Assembly (NCBI GenBank): GCA_004352715.1
Contig: SCFE01000088.1
Coordinates: forward strand, 434,209 to 498,208
Length of the DNA stretch: 64,000 bases
Source: Hofstenia miamia
Lineage: Eukaryota > Xenacoelomorpha > Acoela
Direction of reading: 5' to 3'
Under the pieces are notes generated by a model. The model saw only the letters and a program-made list of their open reading frames with translations. It did not search any database and was not told the origin of the DNA. Made by a program: the position numbers and the translations under genes. Shown here piece after piece: positions 48,930-60,303 of this stretch. How positions within the stretch are numbered: the stretch's first letter is position 1; each line of letters starts with the position of its first letter.

Positions 48930-50060
48930 CTTTATTTCTAGTCGCCAGTTTTTGTTTATATTCGTTTTTTAGTTCGTTTACTGTACACATTGTCTGTTTT
49001 AAGTGACTAGTCACTTTTTGTCCACTTTATTCTTGATTGACTTAAATTTTTTTAATTGCAAATCTAAATCTAGCATTAATTAATGAGAAATATCATTTAG
49101 ACTGTCGTAATGAAAAAATATGAAAGCAATGTTAATAAATTTTGAAGAAAAACATTTAGAAATTGAAAGGCAATCTTAAAAATTTATTTATTCAAACACC
49201 GGGTTTCTCACAATACCCCCTTCTCCATTTTTATCTCACAGACCACTTAGGTTTCTTTAAGACAGACTCTTTTCTATCCAGAATTGCTTGGTCACTTTTT
49301 CCTTGAATGAAGTGACAACCATGTGCACTAGCTTTTTTTCCCTTTGTTACTATGAGCAAGAAGGATTTCCAGATACAAACACAGATATTTGTGCAAGCAT
49401 GTACAATTCATTCTTAATGTGTGTTCGAATTTTTATTCCTTGTTTTTTGCTTGATTGTTTGATAGACGGCAGATTATCTGGAATCCATTTAAGGACTTTC
49501 GATTATATTTTGATTGCAGTTGAAATAATTTTGTTGGCGAGTTTGATGCCTACTTGAGGTAAGCAACTAAGTGCAGGTACCAATAATTGATTTAAAAGTG
49601 GTTATACTATCAATTTTATCTGCTGATTAATTATCAGATCTAGTTGTTTTGACAAAAATCGGCTGAATTGTTCACATCATTGATTTCAAATGCAGATGCA
49701 TTTTTCAAGCTCTCGATTTTTGCAGCTGATAAATTTACATATGATAAAAATCGATACTCTGAACATAACTCTAGACGTTACTAACGCTGTTTAATTCTTT
49801 GTTTACATAGTTGATTAGCGGCTGTTCTACTCGTACGTGTTTTGCTGACGGGATCGCCAGTGTTCTTTACCTACGTGTGGAACCTTTCAAAAAGAACGTC
49901 CTTAATTTTATAATTTGAACAGTAAAAATTCTTTTAGTGTTTTTATATACGGGGTAATGAATAATGCTTTTAATTGGTTATTTTTCTTATTAAATGAAAT
50001 TTCTAAGTATCACAATTATAATTTCTATTACAAATAACTTATGACGTTTAAAACTTAAAA
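48930..50060. other. alpha-catenin intron 7, unannotated part
   Basis: AT-rich sequence with a short frame at 49288-49557 (cysteine-rich, hydrophobic, no recognised family). Nothing else supportable. Confidence 0.45.
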
Positions 50061-50065
50061 TTCGT

Positions 50066-50135
50066 TCTGCCGCCACTGAGCGGAACGGATGTAAGCGACG
50101 AAGCCCTTCGGGGAAACACGTGTGGAACAACAGAC
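50066..50135. repeat. GC-rich island resembling the hammerhead-bearing repeat of Penelope-like elements
   Basis: The motif gcgacgaagcccttcggg followed directly by gaaacacgtgtgg resembles the conserved core found in Penelope-like terminal repeats (CUGAUGA - stem - GAAAC - ACGUG). Here the first box reads GCGACGA, so two core bases differ and self-cleavage is unlikely. The short stem CCC-UUC-GGG is intact. Confidence 0.4.
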
Positions 50136-50279
50136 TTAGTCATAGAACACCAGCCCCACAATATGTGGTAACCAAATATTCTCTTGTTAGAATAAGTATT
50201 ACGTGTTTTCACATGTTTTGATTTGACTATGTAATGACATAAAAAGTGAAGCTACTGAAACTATATGCCTTGTTGTGCA

Positions 50280-50380
50280 TTCGAATCACTTCAAATAAGG
50301 GGCCGCTAACCAGACAGTGTGCTATAAAATCAATTGTGTCATCTACATTTGATTGCGTATACTAACCAGACAAAATGAAA
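50280..50380 (+). promoter_or_regulatory. TATA-like promoter candidate
   Basis: gctataaaat at about 50320 is followed by a pyrimidine-rich start-like region. The motif ctaaccagaca occurs on both sides (about 50307 and 50361). An 88-codon frame begins at 50375 but matches no known family, so this could be chance within the intron. Confidence 0.2.
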
Positions 50381-50809
50381 CGCATTTGGAAATGCAGCGT
50401 AGTGTTAATTGTCTCGTCAATGGATTTTTGCTTTATTCGATTTTCTCTAAAATTCATGATATTGAAAAAAATTGCGTCACGTGAGTTTTGCATGCCGACG
50501 AGAATTTTTGTACATTTTCTAATTTCCATGACTTCTCTAAAAACTTTATTTCACTTAACTAGCATAATTTGTCAATGCACAGAGGGCGTGTTTAACCCAA
50601 CCTTACTCAAATATTTTTTGCAAGTATTCTTAGATATTTAAGTAATTTTTTTGCGTTTTTTAGCAGTTTAACTTTTGCTTGGACTTTTCAAACTGAATTA
50701 AACGGGGATTTCACAATGAATGATTAGTTTTATTGAGGGGGAATTTAAGTTCAGTTAAGTTTTGAGAAATGTAGTGAATATTATATGCAATAATGTTTTA
50801 CGGCCCGAA

Positions 50810-50990
50810 ATGGTTTCAATATTTGCGGTCGAGGCATTTCACATTAGGGCCGCGGGTGACCGTGCGCTTTAAACTCACGGCCGCGGTAGCCCACGTCTAT
50901 AAATATAAGTTAGCGGCCGGTTACTGCCAACCAAACAGCGTCAGCAGTAAAACCGTACTTTTAAACCTCTTTGAGCAAATATTTATGTTT
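50810..50990 (+). promoter_or_regulatory. CpG-rich island with TATA box inside alpha-catenin intron 7
   Basis: About 180 bases with many CpGs (gggccgcgggtgaccgtgcg; cacggccgcggtagccc; gcggccggtt) in sequence that is otherwise about 70% AT. A tataaata box at about 50898 is followed by agttagcggccggttact, an imperfect palindrome, and ccaaccaaacagcgtcagcagt. It could be an internal promoter or a solo LTR/foreign promoter. No coding exon clearly follows. Confidence 0.35.
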
Positions 50991-51137
50991 GTATAGCGAC
51001 AATCGAGATCTATGCAGGCCCAATGAAAAATTAAGTGTAGAACATTATCAACAAGTGTGGATGTATATTAGGTTTTTTCAAAATTTTCGCTTATGCGTGT
51101 GGGTTGGGTAAATAATTTCAAAAGTGCATGTAAACTC

Positions 51138-51165
51138 TCGAATATCATTTTAAGATTTATTCTTC

Positions 51166-51197
<32 letters not shown>

Positions 51198-51348
51198 NNN
51201 NNNNNNNNNNNNNNNNNNNNNNNNNNNNNNNNNNNNNNNNNNNNNNNNNNNNNNNNNNNNNNNNNNNNNNNNNNNNNNNNNNNNNNNNNNNNNNNNNNNN
51301 NNNNNNNNNNNNNNNNNNNNNNNTCGAATATCATTTTAAGATTTATTC

Positions 51349-51383
<35 letters not shown>
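51138..51383. other. 126-N gap at an (AT)n tract with redundant flanks
   Basis: The segment tcgaatatcattttaagatt plus following bases occurs at 51138 and again at 51324, each followed by (AT)n. The gap (51198-51323) therefore separates two copies of the same flank, and the real locus is probably one microsatellite. Confidence 0.9.
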
Positions 51384-51385
<2 letters not shown>

Positions 51386-54240
51386 CAGAAACAGCACTGC
51401 TAATTGAATGGTTTATTTGATCATGGAGATTAGTTAATAAATTGATTTTCCATATTGAAAGTCAAACGTTTGCTTGACTAATATAGTGATGTTTTTGGGT
51501 TGTTTTGTGACCATATGTCGTTATAAATACATGTTCATTGAAATTATAATTTACTATACGTCCTTGTTTTTCATTTTGCAGTTTGTAATGAGCAGAACAC
51601 AATGTATTACATGTAGAATGAAAAGATAGATGCAATATCAAGTATTGTATGATACTACATCTGGAACATGACAGACTTATATTTCAGTGCTGTATCCTTG
51701 TCTTATACAAAGTTTATACTGTATATGCTATAACACAAACAGACACTAAGTAAAGAACTGCGTGTAGTTTTATTTTCTAACGGATTTGGTTTGAATGTGC
51801 ACGTAACGACGGATATAGTAAATGATTAGTTTTGAACTAACTACAATATTACTTAATTGATATGCGTTTTAGGCCATTTTATGGCATTTGCAAGAAATGT
51901 TTTTCAAAAAACGGAGGGGGGGGGTTGATGCCACTTAGTTCCCAAATTTGACGCCACGGTTGCACAGAAGCCGGATTATACACCGAAAATGTTCTTCATT
52001 GCCGATATATTTTTTCACTCCATAGATTTCCTGGCAAATACGAAAATTCGATCGATTTTCTCCGGATAAATTTTTCGATCGATTTTTCCGATCTAATCAA
52101 TCCGTCTGAAAAACAATGATATACACAGGTTTAAATGATATTAAAACACGTTGTTTTGCTATTTATGTATGGTAATATTGCTATAAGGTTGTTATAGTTT
52201 AATTTAAATAGTCTGAGTTGCAAGACAACAGCCCCACAAAATTCCATGCTTCCCCTTCATACCGCTTCAATGGCAAACACACAATACGTAGTCAATCAAG
52301 CAATGTTTTTTAAACTGCAAGATTCATACAAACTAAAGTTTATAGACATCTTTGCGTTTGTTCAAAAGTTTTTAAGAATTTAAGTTTCGAAATTTTAATG
52401 TCGTTTTTCTCAAAACAATGCTTTTCCGAGATACGTTGTTCTGCCTGCCGAGGGTAGATTTGTATGGTGGTGGCATAACACTTGATAGGCTATGCCATGA
52501 ATATTTCGCTTCAATCAATACATTTAGCTTGTTCCGCACGATTTCAAAATGCGTTGAGGGTTAATTTTACTATTACTCGATTTCTTTAAGCATTTTGTGG
52601 TGAAACAAGCAATGCTTTTCACGTTCTCTGTATCTTTGATATAAGATTATCAGATTGAATCTGTATGAAGTTCATGTGGGATTTTTATTAGAAGAAAATA
52701 ATTTTCCACTGTCCACGAGATTAATATGTGAATAATTCTATGCAGTATGTGCAAACGCTACGATCACAGTCACGAATCTCGAATTCCACATGTAAATGAT
52801 GCATCTTTGTGAAATTTCCATGAACAAGAATGTTATTCAATAAATCTGGGGCAAGTCATTGTTGTTAACTGCTGCTAGTTTAATGGGTAATTGAAACGAA
52901 GCATTTGACATTTTCACCAAAGTAGAAAATTCGCACTCTTCAAAAAAAATTACTAAATATAAATGTGCACTGTTTAAACAAGGATGTTTTCTATATAAAT
53001 ATGGTCTCATGTATTTTGCAAAGGAACTAGTTTTGAAGTTTCCTTTAGTCGTTGTAGCTATTTATAGGCAGTTTATACACCTTTACTATATGTAATTGGA
53101 AATTAAACAGTGTGTGCTTGCAGTCCCATTTTTCTAAGATCGTTCACCATGTACATGTATATCATAATGTATATTTAATGTACTTATAAATATGCAAATA
53201 TTTATTTTTTGTATTTTTTGAAAAATCGTTCTGGAAATTTTGCATTCTGTGTTGGAAGCATCTTATTGAAAACTAAAAATTTTTGCACTAGTAGTATGTG
53301 ATAATGAATTTTGTTTCAAATCCCAGATATTCGTGTGTAAAGATGTAAGCAATAGGTATGTAGAATACATATAAGGAGTTGTTACTTACCAAAAGAAAAC
53401 TACAGTAATATATGTTTTTTCGTTTGTGATTTCATGTTGCACATGGTTCTAGTTATAAAAAATACCAAATATAAAAATTAAGAACATTAACAAGATCATC
53501 ACACGATTTTTCAAGTGCTACAACACTTGTGAGTGGAAGACAATCCGGGTCTTTAACGTTTTGCTCTCCTTAAATTAATAAAAATGTGTATAAATCGGAT
53601 CCTTCTCAATTCTAAGAAATTGAACTACTCCGTAATATTTTAGTTTTTTCTGTGGAACAAAAAATGTATCATCTGGGGAATCACCAAGGAGCACTTAATG
53701 ACTACATTCGTTTTTTTCATTGGAACTTTTGAGACTAAATATCGAGATCGTGTTAAACATGTGAATGCATTTCATCTCTCGATGGTATTCTTTCATCATC
53801 TATTTGAGAATTTGATTTATAGCATGTCTTCAAGAAAATACAATTTCTACGTAATCATTGACGAGTCATATTCATTTCTAAAAATTTCTCTCAGGCTTGC
53901 AAACATTATCTGAGAAGATTGCTTGACGTGTTGAATTCTACTGCCTTTTCGTTGTAAAAAGGTTTTAGAAATTCGTTATAGCCTTCGATAATTCAGCGAA
54001 CTGTTTGGAGAGGCTAGGATGGTTAAATGTGTATGTTGTAGGTGACTTTCCTTTTCGAAGAAAATCATATCCAGTGTGTTTTGATGTCAAAAGTGCCATT
54101 GAGATCTGTGAGAGGTTCAAGTTTAACCCAACCCCATTTTTTGATATAGATTTGAAATTTATTTAGAATGCTACAATAGGATTCAACAAGATTAAGGTAA
54201 ATCAGAATTCGAAAGAACTAGTTTATATTTTTACAAGTTA
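51384..54240. other. alpha-catenin intron 7, AT-rich part
   Basis: No gene was recognised. A G-rich run (ggaggggggggg) lies near 51915 and a gatcga-rich patch at 52045-52105. A 71-codon frame at 53698-53913 has no recognised family. Confidence 0.45.
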
Positions 54241-54264
54241 AATAAATTCTAGGCATGGCGTAAA

Positions 54265-54415
54265 ATATTTTGATTGGTTAGCAGATTAATGACGCGTGCG
54301 CTAATTGCTAAATTTAGTTGCATTGTTATTCTATGCAAACCAATCACAAAACACTCTCTGCCACAAATTCACATATTTTTTTACAAAAGAGGTCGATATA
54401 TAAGATCGATGGGTT
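54265..54415 (+). promoter_or_regulatory. paired CCAAT boxes and TATA-like box
   Basis: gattggtt at about 54272 and aaccaatc at about 54340 are inverted CCAAT boxes flanking a gacgcgtgcgc core. tatataagatcg follows at about 54399. The arrangement is promoter-like and the arms also form an imperfect inverted repeat. It may be fortuitous. Confidence 0.25.
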
Positions 54416-55446
54416 TGATATCCTATTTTGTTTTTTTCGTAAAATCCCATGCTTACCTCTGACTACTATACTATACGACGTTTGTCTAAGCCGTACATTT
54501 ACTGTAGCGATTCAAACACTATATTCGATCTTATTTCTAATATTTTATTTGAATTTGAAATTGATGCAATTATTTCTGTAATTCATTGTTTATAAGAATA
54601 CTTAGGATATTCGTTTGACGCTGACAGCTATACGCAAAGATAAAAAACAAAGAAATGAGATATTACAGACACGTTGTTTTACTTATTATTTTTTCTTTCG
54701 GATGTGTAGTTAATCTTTGAACTATTTTTCTTGCACATAATTATTCAAAAGCAATAACGCATCATGAATCACTGCAAAATATATGTATACATAATATAAA
54801 GTTTATGTGTATGTGCAGGCGCAGTTTTAGGGTGGTTAACCTCCCCCCTTCTCTTTCAAAAGCTATCTAAACATTATATGAAATAGCTGATCTTTTATTT
54901 AAATATTATGATAAAAGTAAATTTTTAGTGGTTTTCATAAGATAAAAAACATTTTTTTTAATATTCTGCTCTTTTTAATAAAAATTACGTCTTTTGAATA
55001 CTAGCTCTCATGTGTAAATAATCATTTTGTAATCATTTTAGGAAAAAATTCAACCACACTCCCTCATTTAAAATTGTCTATGTGAATTTGATTCGGCACA
55101 AGTATAAACTATTTCCAGTTCCTAGAATCGGTGCTGTGCACATAAGTAGCATTGTAATTTTTTAAATCTCTTTTTTCTAATTAATTCAAGTTTGGTTATA
55201 CTTAACCAAATTGTGATTGGTGAATCATCTAATTCATTCTTTCAGTGGGATGTAAGAAAACAAGTGTGAATTAACGTTTTAACAAAAGTATTTTAGTCTT
55301 CAATTCATTGCTGTAATTTAGATAGTATAGTTCATTTTGCATGATGCTAACGGAAATTATATATTTTCAATTTTCTGAATGTTTCTTTTCAATGTCGATA
55401 TTAATTAAAAACATTTCCCTATTAATTGAAGCACAAAATACTTTAG

Positions 55447-55662
55447 GCAGTTGTTCAGACTGTTAAGGCGACGTACGTGGCTTCCACTAAATACAAAAAC
55501 AACTCTCATCTTCAGCAGAATGTTGTAGTATGGAAGATGAAGGCTCCGCAAATGAAGCCATTAATTAAACCGCCGCAGCAGAAGCCGAGTGCCACTGACA
55601 GTGGTGAACTGGTCAACCCTATTCGTGAACTCAGTGAATTCCGTCAAGGACCCACCCTTTAA
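55447..55662 (+). CDS. CTNNA: alpha-catenin, last coding exon
   Basis: Encodes the C-terminal 71 residues: AVVQTVKATYVASTKY, a variable linker, VVVWKMKAPQMKPLIKP, then NPIRELSEFRQG and a stop at 55660-55662. The motifs VKASYVASTKY, WKMKAPEKKPL and PxxALSEF mark the C-terminal end of all alpha-catenins. The acceptor is ctttag before 55447, phase 0, joining LMQ to AVVQ. The terminal residues (RQGPTL) differ from the vertebrate KAMDSI/F ending. This end contains the last actin-contact segment. Confidence 0.95.
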   Translation, partial: AVVQTVKATYVASTKYKNNSHLQQNVVVWKMKAPQMKPLIKPPQQKPSATDSGELVNPIRELSEFRQGPTL

Positions 55663-55842
55663 TCACTAATCCACTAACTGTTTTCATATCATCAATACTT
55701 ATATTTCTTACTAATGTAATTCACCTTTGTGTTTTTATTGTACATATTTGTAAATGGATACAGGAATCTTATTGAAATTTGTAATTTAGAGTAGAATTTA
55801 TTAATTTTTTTACTTCGTTTAATTTATTTACATATATAAAGA

Positions 55843-55848
55843 AATAAA
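55843..55848 (+). terminator. candidate polyadenylation signal of alpha-catenin
   Basis: AATAAA about 180 bases after the stop codon, the first good hexamer on this strand downstream. Confidence 0.5.
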
Positions 55849-55859
55849 TTATACAATAT

Positions 55860-56640
55860 TAGTAAGATTTCCATAAATCTTTTGTCTTCTATCATTTTCT
55901 GCGGGAAGTTTGCATGCTACATTTATTGATTTAATCTCAAGTATATATGTTGTGACTTGCTAATATTTATTTGTACATTAAAGTTAACATTTTGTGTTGT
56001 AATGTTAGCATGTTTTATTTGAAGTTTACAACGAATTATGGAAATGAATTCATCGATAGAAAAATTGATTAGATGGTAACGATGTACGTGTCTTTTAACG
56101 TCTTGAACTATTTTTTGCAATTAACTGATTTATTTTGGGTTAAATTTGGCTCTAGGCTTTTTATTAGTAATGTAAATTGTAGATTTCAATGTTGTAATAT
56201 TGTAATATAACTGTGGATTGTTTTTCTAACCTTTATTCAATATTATAAGTCAAAAAGCATTGCACAATTGGCCTCGTGACAATGCAGTGTGCAATAATGG
56301 GACATCCTTGCAAAATATAATTTGGTTTGCTCAGAATTGAGGGATTTAATTGCACTTTTGGAGAAGAATATTTTGAACAGTTGAATAGTCAGTGATCATT
56401 TTGGCAATGTTCTGGACTACTTTGCTTTTAGGCATACTAAGGGTAATAATCATGCAGGAATGCGTCTGAAGCATCGGCTACCAGAAGCTTTTTGTGTTTT
56501 TTAAAAACATTGTTTCAATTGTAGTTGTGATTCAACTAAACCTTAAGAACTTTCTTCGCTAAGTAATAAGTTTAAGCCTTCCATTTTTAGAATGTAGTTT
56601 AGTTTATATTACCTGCATTTATTCACCACGCTCATTTAGG
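55860..56640. other. intergenic sequence between alpha-catenin and the next gene
   Basis: AT-rich with short frames only. Nothing recognised. Confidence 0.5.
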
Positions 56641-56643
56641 AAA

Positions 56644-56676
56644 ATGGCAGAAGATCTGTACACACCTACATTTAAA
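56644..56676 (+). CDS. unrecognised four-exon gene, candidate first coding exon
   Basis: A short exon, MAEDLYTPTFK, with ATG at 56644 in a good context (gaaaATGG) and a donor AAA|gtcagt in phase 0. The next exon also begins in phase 0. An 11-codon exon is weak by itself; it is supported mainly by fitting the phase of the next exon and by the absence of any upstream ATG in that exon. Confidence 0.45.
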
Positions 56677-56750
56677 GTCAGTAAAATATTTTGTTTAATT
56701 GACTTCTTACTAGCTAATCTCTTTTCAATTTTCTATTGGTTTAGTTTATT

Positions 56751-58225
56751 TGCATAGTTTCGACACTGTTTATGCAATTAAACGCGGAAAATAGTTTAAA
56801 TGTACAATGAGCTTGCATTCAAACTGTTGAGGTACTTATTTATTTGCTGTCTTTTGTTTGGTGCACGTTTAAGTTTATTGCACTCTTGTAGCAATTGAAT
56901 TTTGCAAGTAATATTTGTGCTCAGTTTTTTTATTGTTTGCACAAGCTCTATTTTTTTCGTTTTAGCTGTTCCTTTATTTCCAGTATCACACTACTTTGGG
57001 CACTTGAAAAATTTTTTTTAATATGCCAAATAAATGCGTATATTTTTTTATTGAATTGCATCATTTATTGACCATTCAGTGAGACTTCGTTTTCGTCTTA
57101 CTGTCTAGCTCGGTTTAAGGAACGATGTCGTAGTTAACTGAATTCGCTCTTTGCATTTCGAAATTGTTTACCCTTAATTATTTATCCTAGTTAATTGACT
57201 GCCAAAAAGACCGAATCTCAATCAACTTCGACCTCACAATCAACATGCTGCAACTGCATAATCAGGAAACTATGAAGTTTCCACTGGACAACGAGCTATT
57301 TACTGGTGAACTCACAATTACCTACAAGCACAATTCACCTCTTCACTCTATTCCATCTCCACAAATTAGGCCCCCTCTTGACATTCCAATTTTGGAAGCA
57401 TATCTCAAGTATTATAACAGTCAAACAGTTACTTCGCCTTCCATTCCAAATCCTTCCCTATTTAAGGATCAACGTGTTGCTGTCCAANTGCATAGTTTCG
57501 ACACTGTTTATGCAATTAAACGCGGAAAATAGTTTAAATGTACAATGAGCTTGCATTCAAACTGTTGAGGTACTTATTTATTTGCTGTCTTTTGTTTGGT
57601 GCACGTTTAAGTTTATTGCACTCTTGTAGCAATTGAATTTTGCAAGTAATATTTGTGCTCAGTTTTTTTATTGTTTGCACAAGCTCTATTTTTTTCGTTT
57701 TAGCTGTTCCTTTATTTCCAGTATCACACTACTTTGGGCACTTGAAAAATTTTTTTTAATATGCCAAATAAATGCGTATATTTTTTTATTGAATTGCATC
57801 ATTTATTGACCATTCAGTGAGACTTCGTTTTCGTCTTACTGTCTAGCTCGGTTTAAGGAACGATGTCGTAGTTAACTGAATTCGCTCTTTGCATTTCGAA
57901 ATTGTTTACCCTTAATTATTTATCCTAGTTAATTGACTGCCAAAAAGACCGAATCTCAATCAACTTCGACCTCACAATCAACATGCTGCAACTGCATAAT
58001 CAGGAAACTATGAAGTTTCCACTGGACAACGAGCTATTTACTGGTGAACTCACAATTACCTACAAGCACAATTCACCTCTTCACTCTATTCCATCTCCAC
58101 AAATTAGGCCCCCTCTTGACATTCCAATTTTGGAAGCATATCTCAAGTATTATAACAGTCAAACAGTTACTTCGCCTTCCATTCCAAATCCTTCCCTATT
58201 TAAGGATCAACGTGTTGCTGTCCAA
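56751..58225. repeat. 737-bp direct duplication around a single N (assembly artefact likely)
   Basis: 56751-57487 and 57489-58225 are the same sequence at an offset of 738, joined by one N at 57488. The duplicated block includes the whole of the second exon of the neighbouring gene except its 3' end. An exact repeat with a single-N join suggests overlapping contig ends that were not merged. Confidence 0.92.
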
Positions 58226-58241
58226 TTGCTTCAGCCGACTG
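57929..58241 (+). CDS. unrecognised four-exon gene, second coding exon
   Basis: The acceptor tttatcctag opens the exon in phase 0 (LIDCQKDRISINFDLTINML...). The frame stays open for 104 codons and ends at a good donor, CCGACTG|gtaggt, leaving one base. The sequence contains MKFPLDNELFTGELTITYKH and a proline-rich stretch, then YLKYYNSQTV. I do not recognise the family. The same exon, lacking its last bases, is present at 57191-57487 in the duplicated copy; the second copy is annotated because only it reaches a splice donor. The exon is more GC-rich than its surroundings, as expected for coding sequence. Confidence 0.6.
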
Positions 58242-59415
58242 GTAGGTGTTGTTGACTCTGTGTTTACATCTATAAATTATATATAGACTCATAAATCTTG
58301 TATAAACTTGGCCACAGCGTGTTAAATTCAATCTAGGCTTTATACTTAATTTCGAACACGTTTGTGCGAACACATTCCCTGATATGTGCTGCACCTCCTT
58401 GTTTTGGTTTTATGGCTCTTCATTCATATTGCACTCAGGTATATAGAGTAGACGAAAAATGTAGATTATATACAGATACGCTGTAGTAAATTATTAATGT
58501 TATATTTTTGAAAGAATTCATGTAATAACAATCTTTCAAAGTATTTTTTTTTACAGTACTTTATGTATAAATATACTTGAATCAATGATTTATTTTACTT
58601 TTTTCCCTTAGAATGTCTGTAGAAAACAAGTACTTGAAATCATTTGAGATTTTTCGCATTTATGCAGTATGTGAGAATATACATATATTTGATGTAGGTT
58701 TAAATCGAGTTAATTTAAATAACAATAAGATTTCTCGACACTGACTAAATTGATATGCAGACCAAAGTTGGAGGCGTGTCAGACCGCGGTTATTAATGGA
58801 GTGCTAGGCACTGTAATAAAATCTATAAAATTTTGCAGGTAGATATAGTTATTTAAGCGCATACAGGTGTGGTAATTTAGTCTTCTTGTCAACATTTGCT
58901 GCCTAGCCATTTCAATTCAATGCACAAAATTGTGCATGTATCGATCCATAAAAAGTTCGATGTGCAGCAAGAAAATTGCTCCGGAGGAAAATTCTTTAGT
59001 TATTTGAATACCTGAATGCGCGGAATGCTTTAAAGGCCTAATGACTATTATACCAAACCTGTAGTTTGCTCTAATGGAATAATTAGAGTGGTGCACAGGT
59101 ATAGTATTGTCAGATTTCTACAACAATTTGTCAGTTCATTTTCATTGTTCATTTTAAGCTATTTTACCTAAAAATTTATCATAAGAATGAATAAATTTAT
59201 CTGTTAGCCTTTATTTTTCATCCACAATGATCCAGTTTATATCCATTAATCGTATCGATCAATATTTAAATATATATAAGGGTGCCTAAGGTTGTTACTT
59301 TAAATGATAAATATTGGTATAACTTATTTAAGTTATTAATTAATACTAAAGCATTTACTTTAATATACATGTATTGCAATTTCAATCGTTAATTGAATAA
59401 AATACTTTCTCATAG
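58242..59415 (+). other. intron of the unrecognised gene
   Basis: A 1.2-kb AT-rich intron; nothing recognised inside. Confidence 0.45.
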
Positions 59416-59549
59416 ATAACACATCTTTGTATTCGAATCAGTCCCCCGTTCCTTCCTGTTTTCAGTTAAGTGGAGCTCATATCACACCTTCATATGGATT
59501 ACCTCCTAGAAGTCTTTCTGTACCTTCAGTGACAAATCTGGAACCACTG
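59416..59549 (+). CDS. unrecognised four-exon gene, third coding exon
   Basis: The acceptor ctttctcatag starts with two bases (AT) that join the G left by the previous exon to make an Asp codon. The frame then reads NTSLYSNQSPVPSCFQLSGA and a Ser/Pro-rich segment GLPPRSLSVPSVTNLEPL, to a donor CTG|gtatga in phase 0. Low-complexity Ser/Pro composition suggests a disordered region, as in many nuclear regulators. Phase agreement with both neighbours supports the exon. Confidence 0.55.
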
Positions 59550-59767
59550 GTATGATTTGTTTTGTAAACTTGCATGTACACATTTCAATTGGGTAAATCT
59601 AAAACGTCATATGTGCATATTTAGTTCAAGCCTATTTTACCTCAAAATTCAGGGATTAAACCAAGGGATGAAATTAAAACTGCAATGTTTCCTCCATATG
59701 AGCGGCCTTATATGTACAGAGGTAGTCATTTCTTACTATTTCTTTCTCATTTTTTAAGTAATAGCAG

Positions 59768-59845
59768 GTACGACGGCACAAATCCCAGAGCAATCACTTG
59801 AGTCAGAGTCTGAACCAGAATTCTCGTTGCAAGAAGAAGCCCTAG
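59768..59845 (+). CDS. unrecognised four-exon gene, candidate last coding exon
   Basis: After the acceptor taatagcag, the phase-0 frame gives VRRHKSQSNHLSQ, then a basic tail SRCKKKP and a stop at 59843-59845. The total product would be about 186 residues. The competing frame of the same segment is also open (PEQSLESESEPEFSLQEE, then ALDLSKNSR, which contains a CtBP-like xLDLS motif) and ends at a donor, TCGC|gtaagt. It would need a different phase from the preceding exon. Which one is used cannot be decided from sequence. Confidence 0.4.
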   Translation, partial: VRRHKSQSNHLSQSLNQNSRCKKKP

Positions 59846-60005
59846 ATCTCTCCAAAAATTCGCGTAAGTCATTGTTTGCTATTATATTTTTATTTCAAAT
59901 ATTTGTCTATATTAGCACTTTCCATTGAATTCAATACAACCATTTTGACCTCTACGCTTTTTTCATTGCTAGAAACGTGACATTATATTTTATTCTTCAT
60001 TTACC

Positions 60006-60007
<2 letters not shown>

Positions 60008-60057
<50 letters not shown>
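60008..60057. repeat. compound (TA)n(GA)n microsatellite
   Basis: About 18 bases of TA followed by about 32 bases of GA with one interruption. Confidence 0.95.
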
Positions 60058-60303
60058 TTTGCTCATGTGCACCAAAAATATCCATCATCCTAATCCTAAA
60101 CGACCAAAATATAATATGGAATCATTTATATTATTGGAAAAATGTCGATCTTAAAACATTTTTAGCTGTTTTGTGCAGCTAGGAATTTTAGACCTCCAAA
60201 ATAAGTATGATGTTGAGATTTTGAATAAAAGTCTCCATGGCTTGATGGCGAGTCAAATCATGTGTGTCACGTGTGTATTAGAAATCGACACCAATATATA
60301 TAT

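Noticed and set aside
50375-50641. 88-codon frame after a TATA-like box
   Set aside because: Hydrophobic, AT-driven composition with no family match and located inside an intron.
46459-55662. Plus-strand C-terminal exons as a second, separate alpha-catenin paralogue
   Set aside because: There is no overlap in residues with the minus-strand exons, no start exon nearby, and an exact phase-0 continuation, so one split gene is simpler.
57191-57487. A second, tandemly duplicated exon in the unrecognised gene
   Set aside because: The 737-bp blocks are identical and joined by one N; the first copy has no splice donor. Considered an assembly duplicate.
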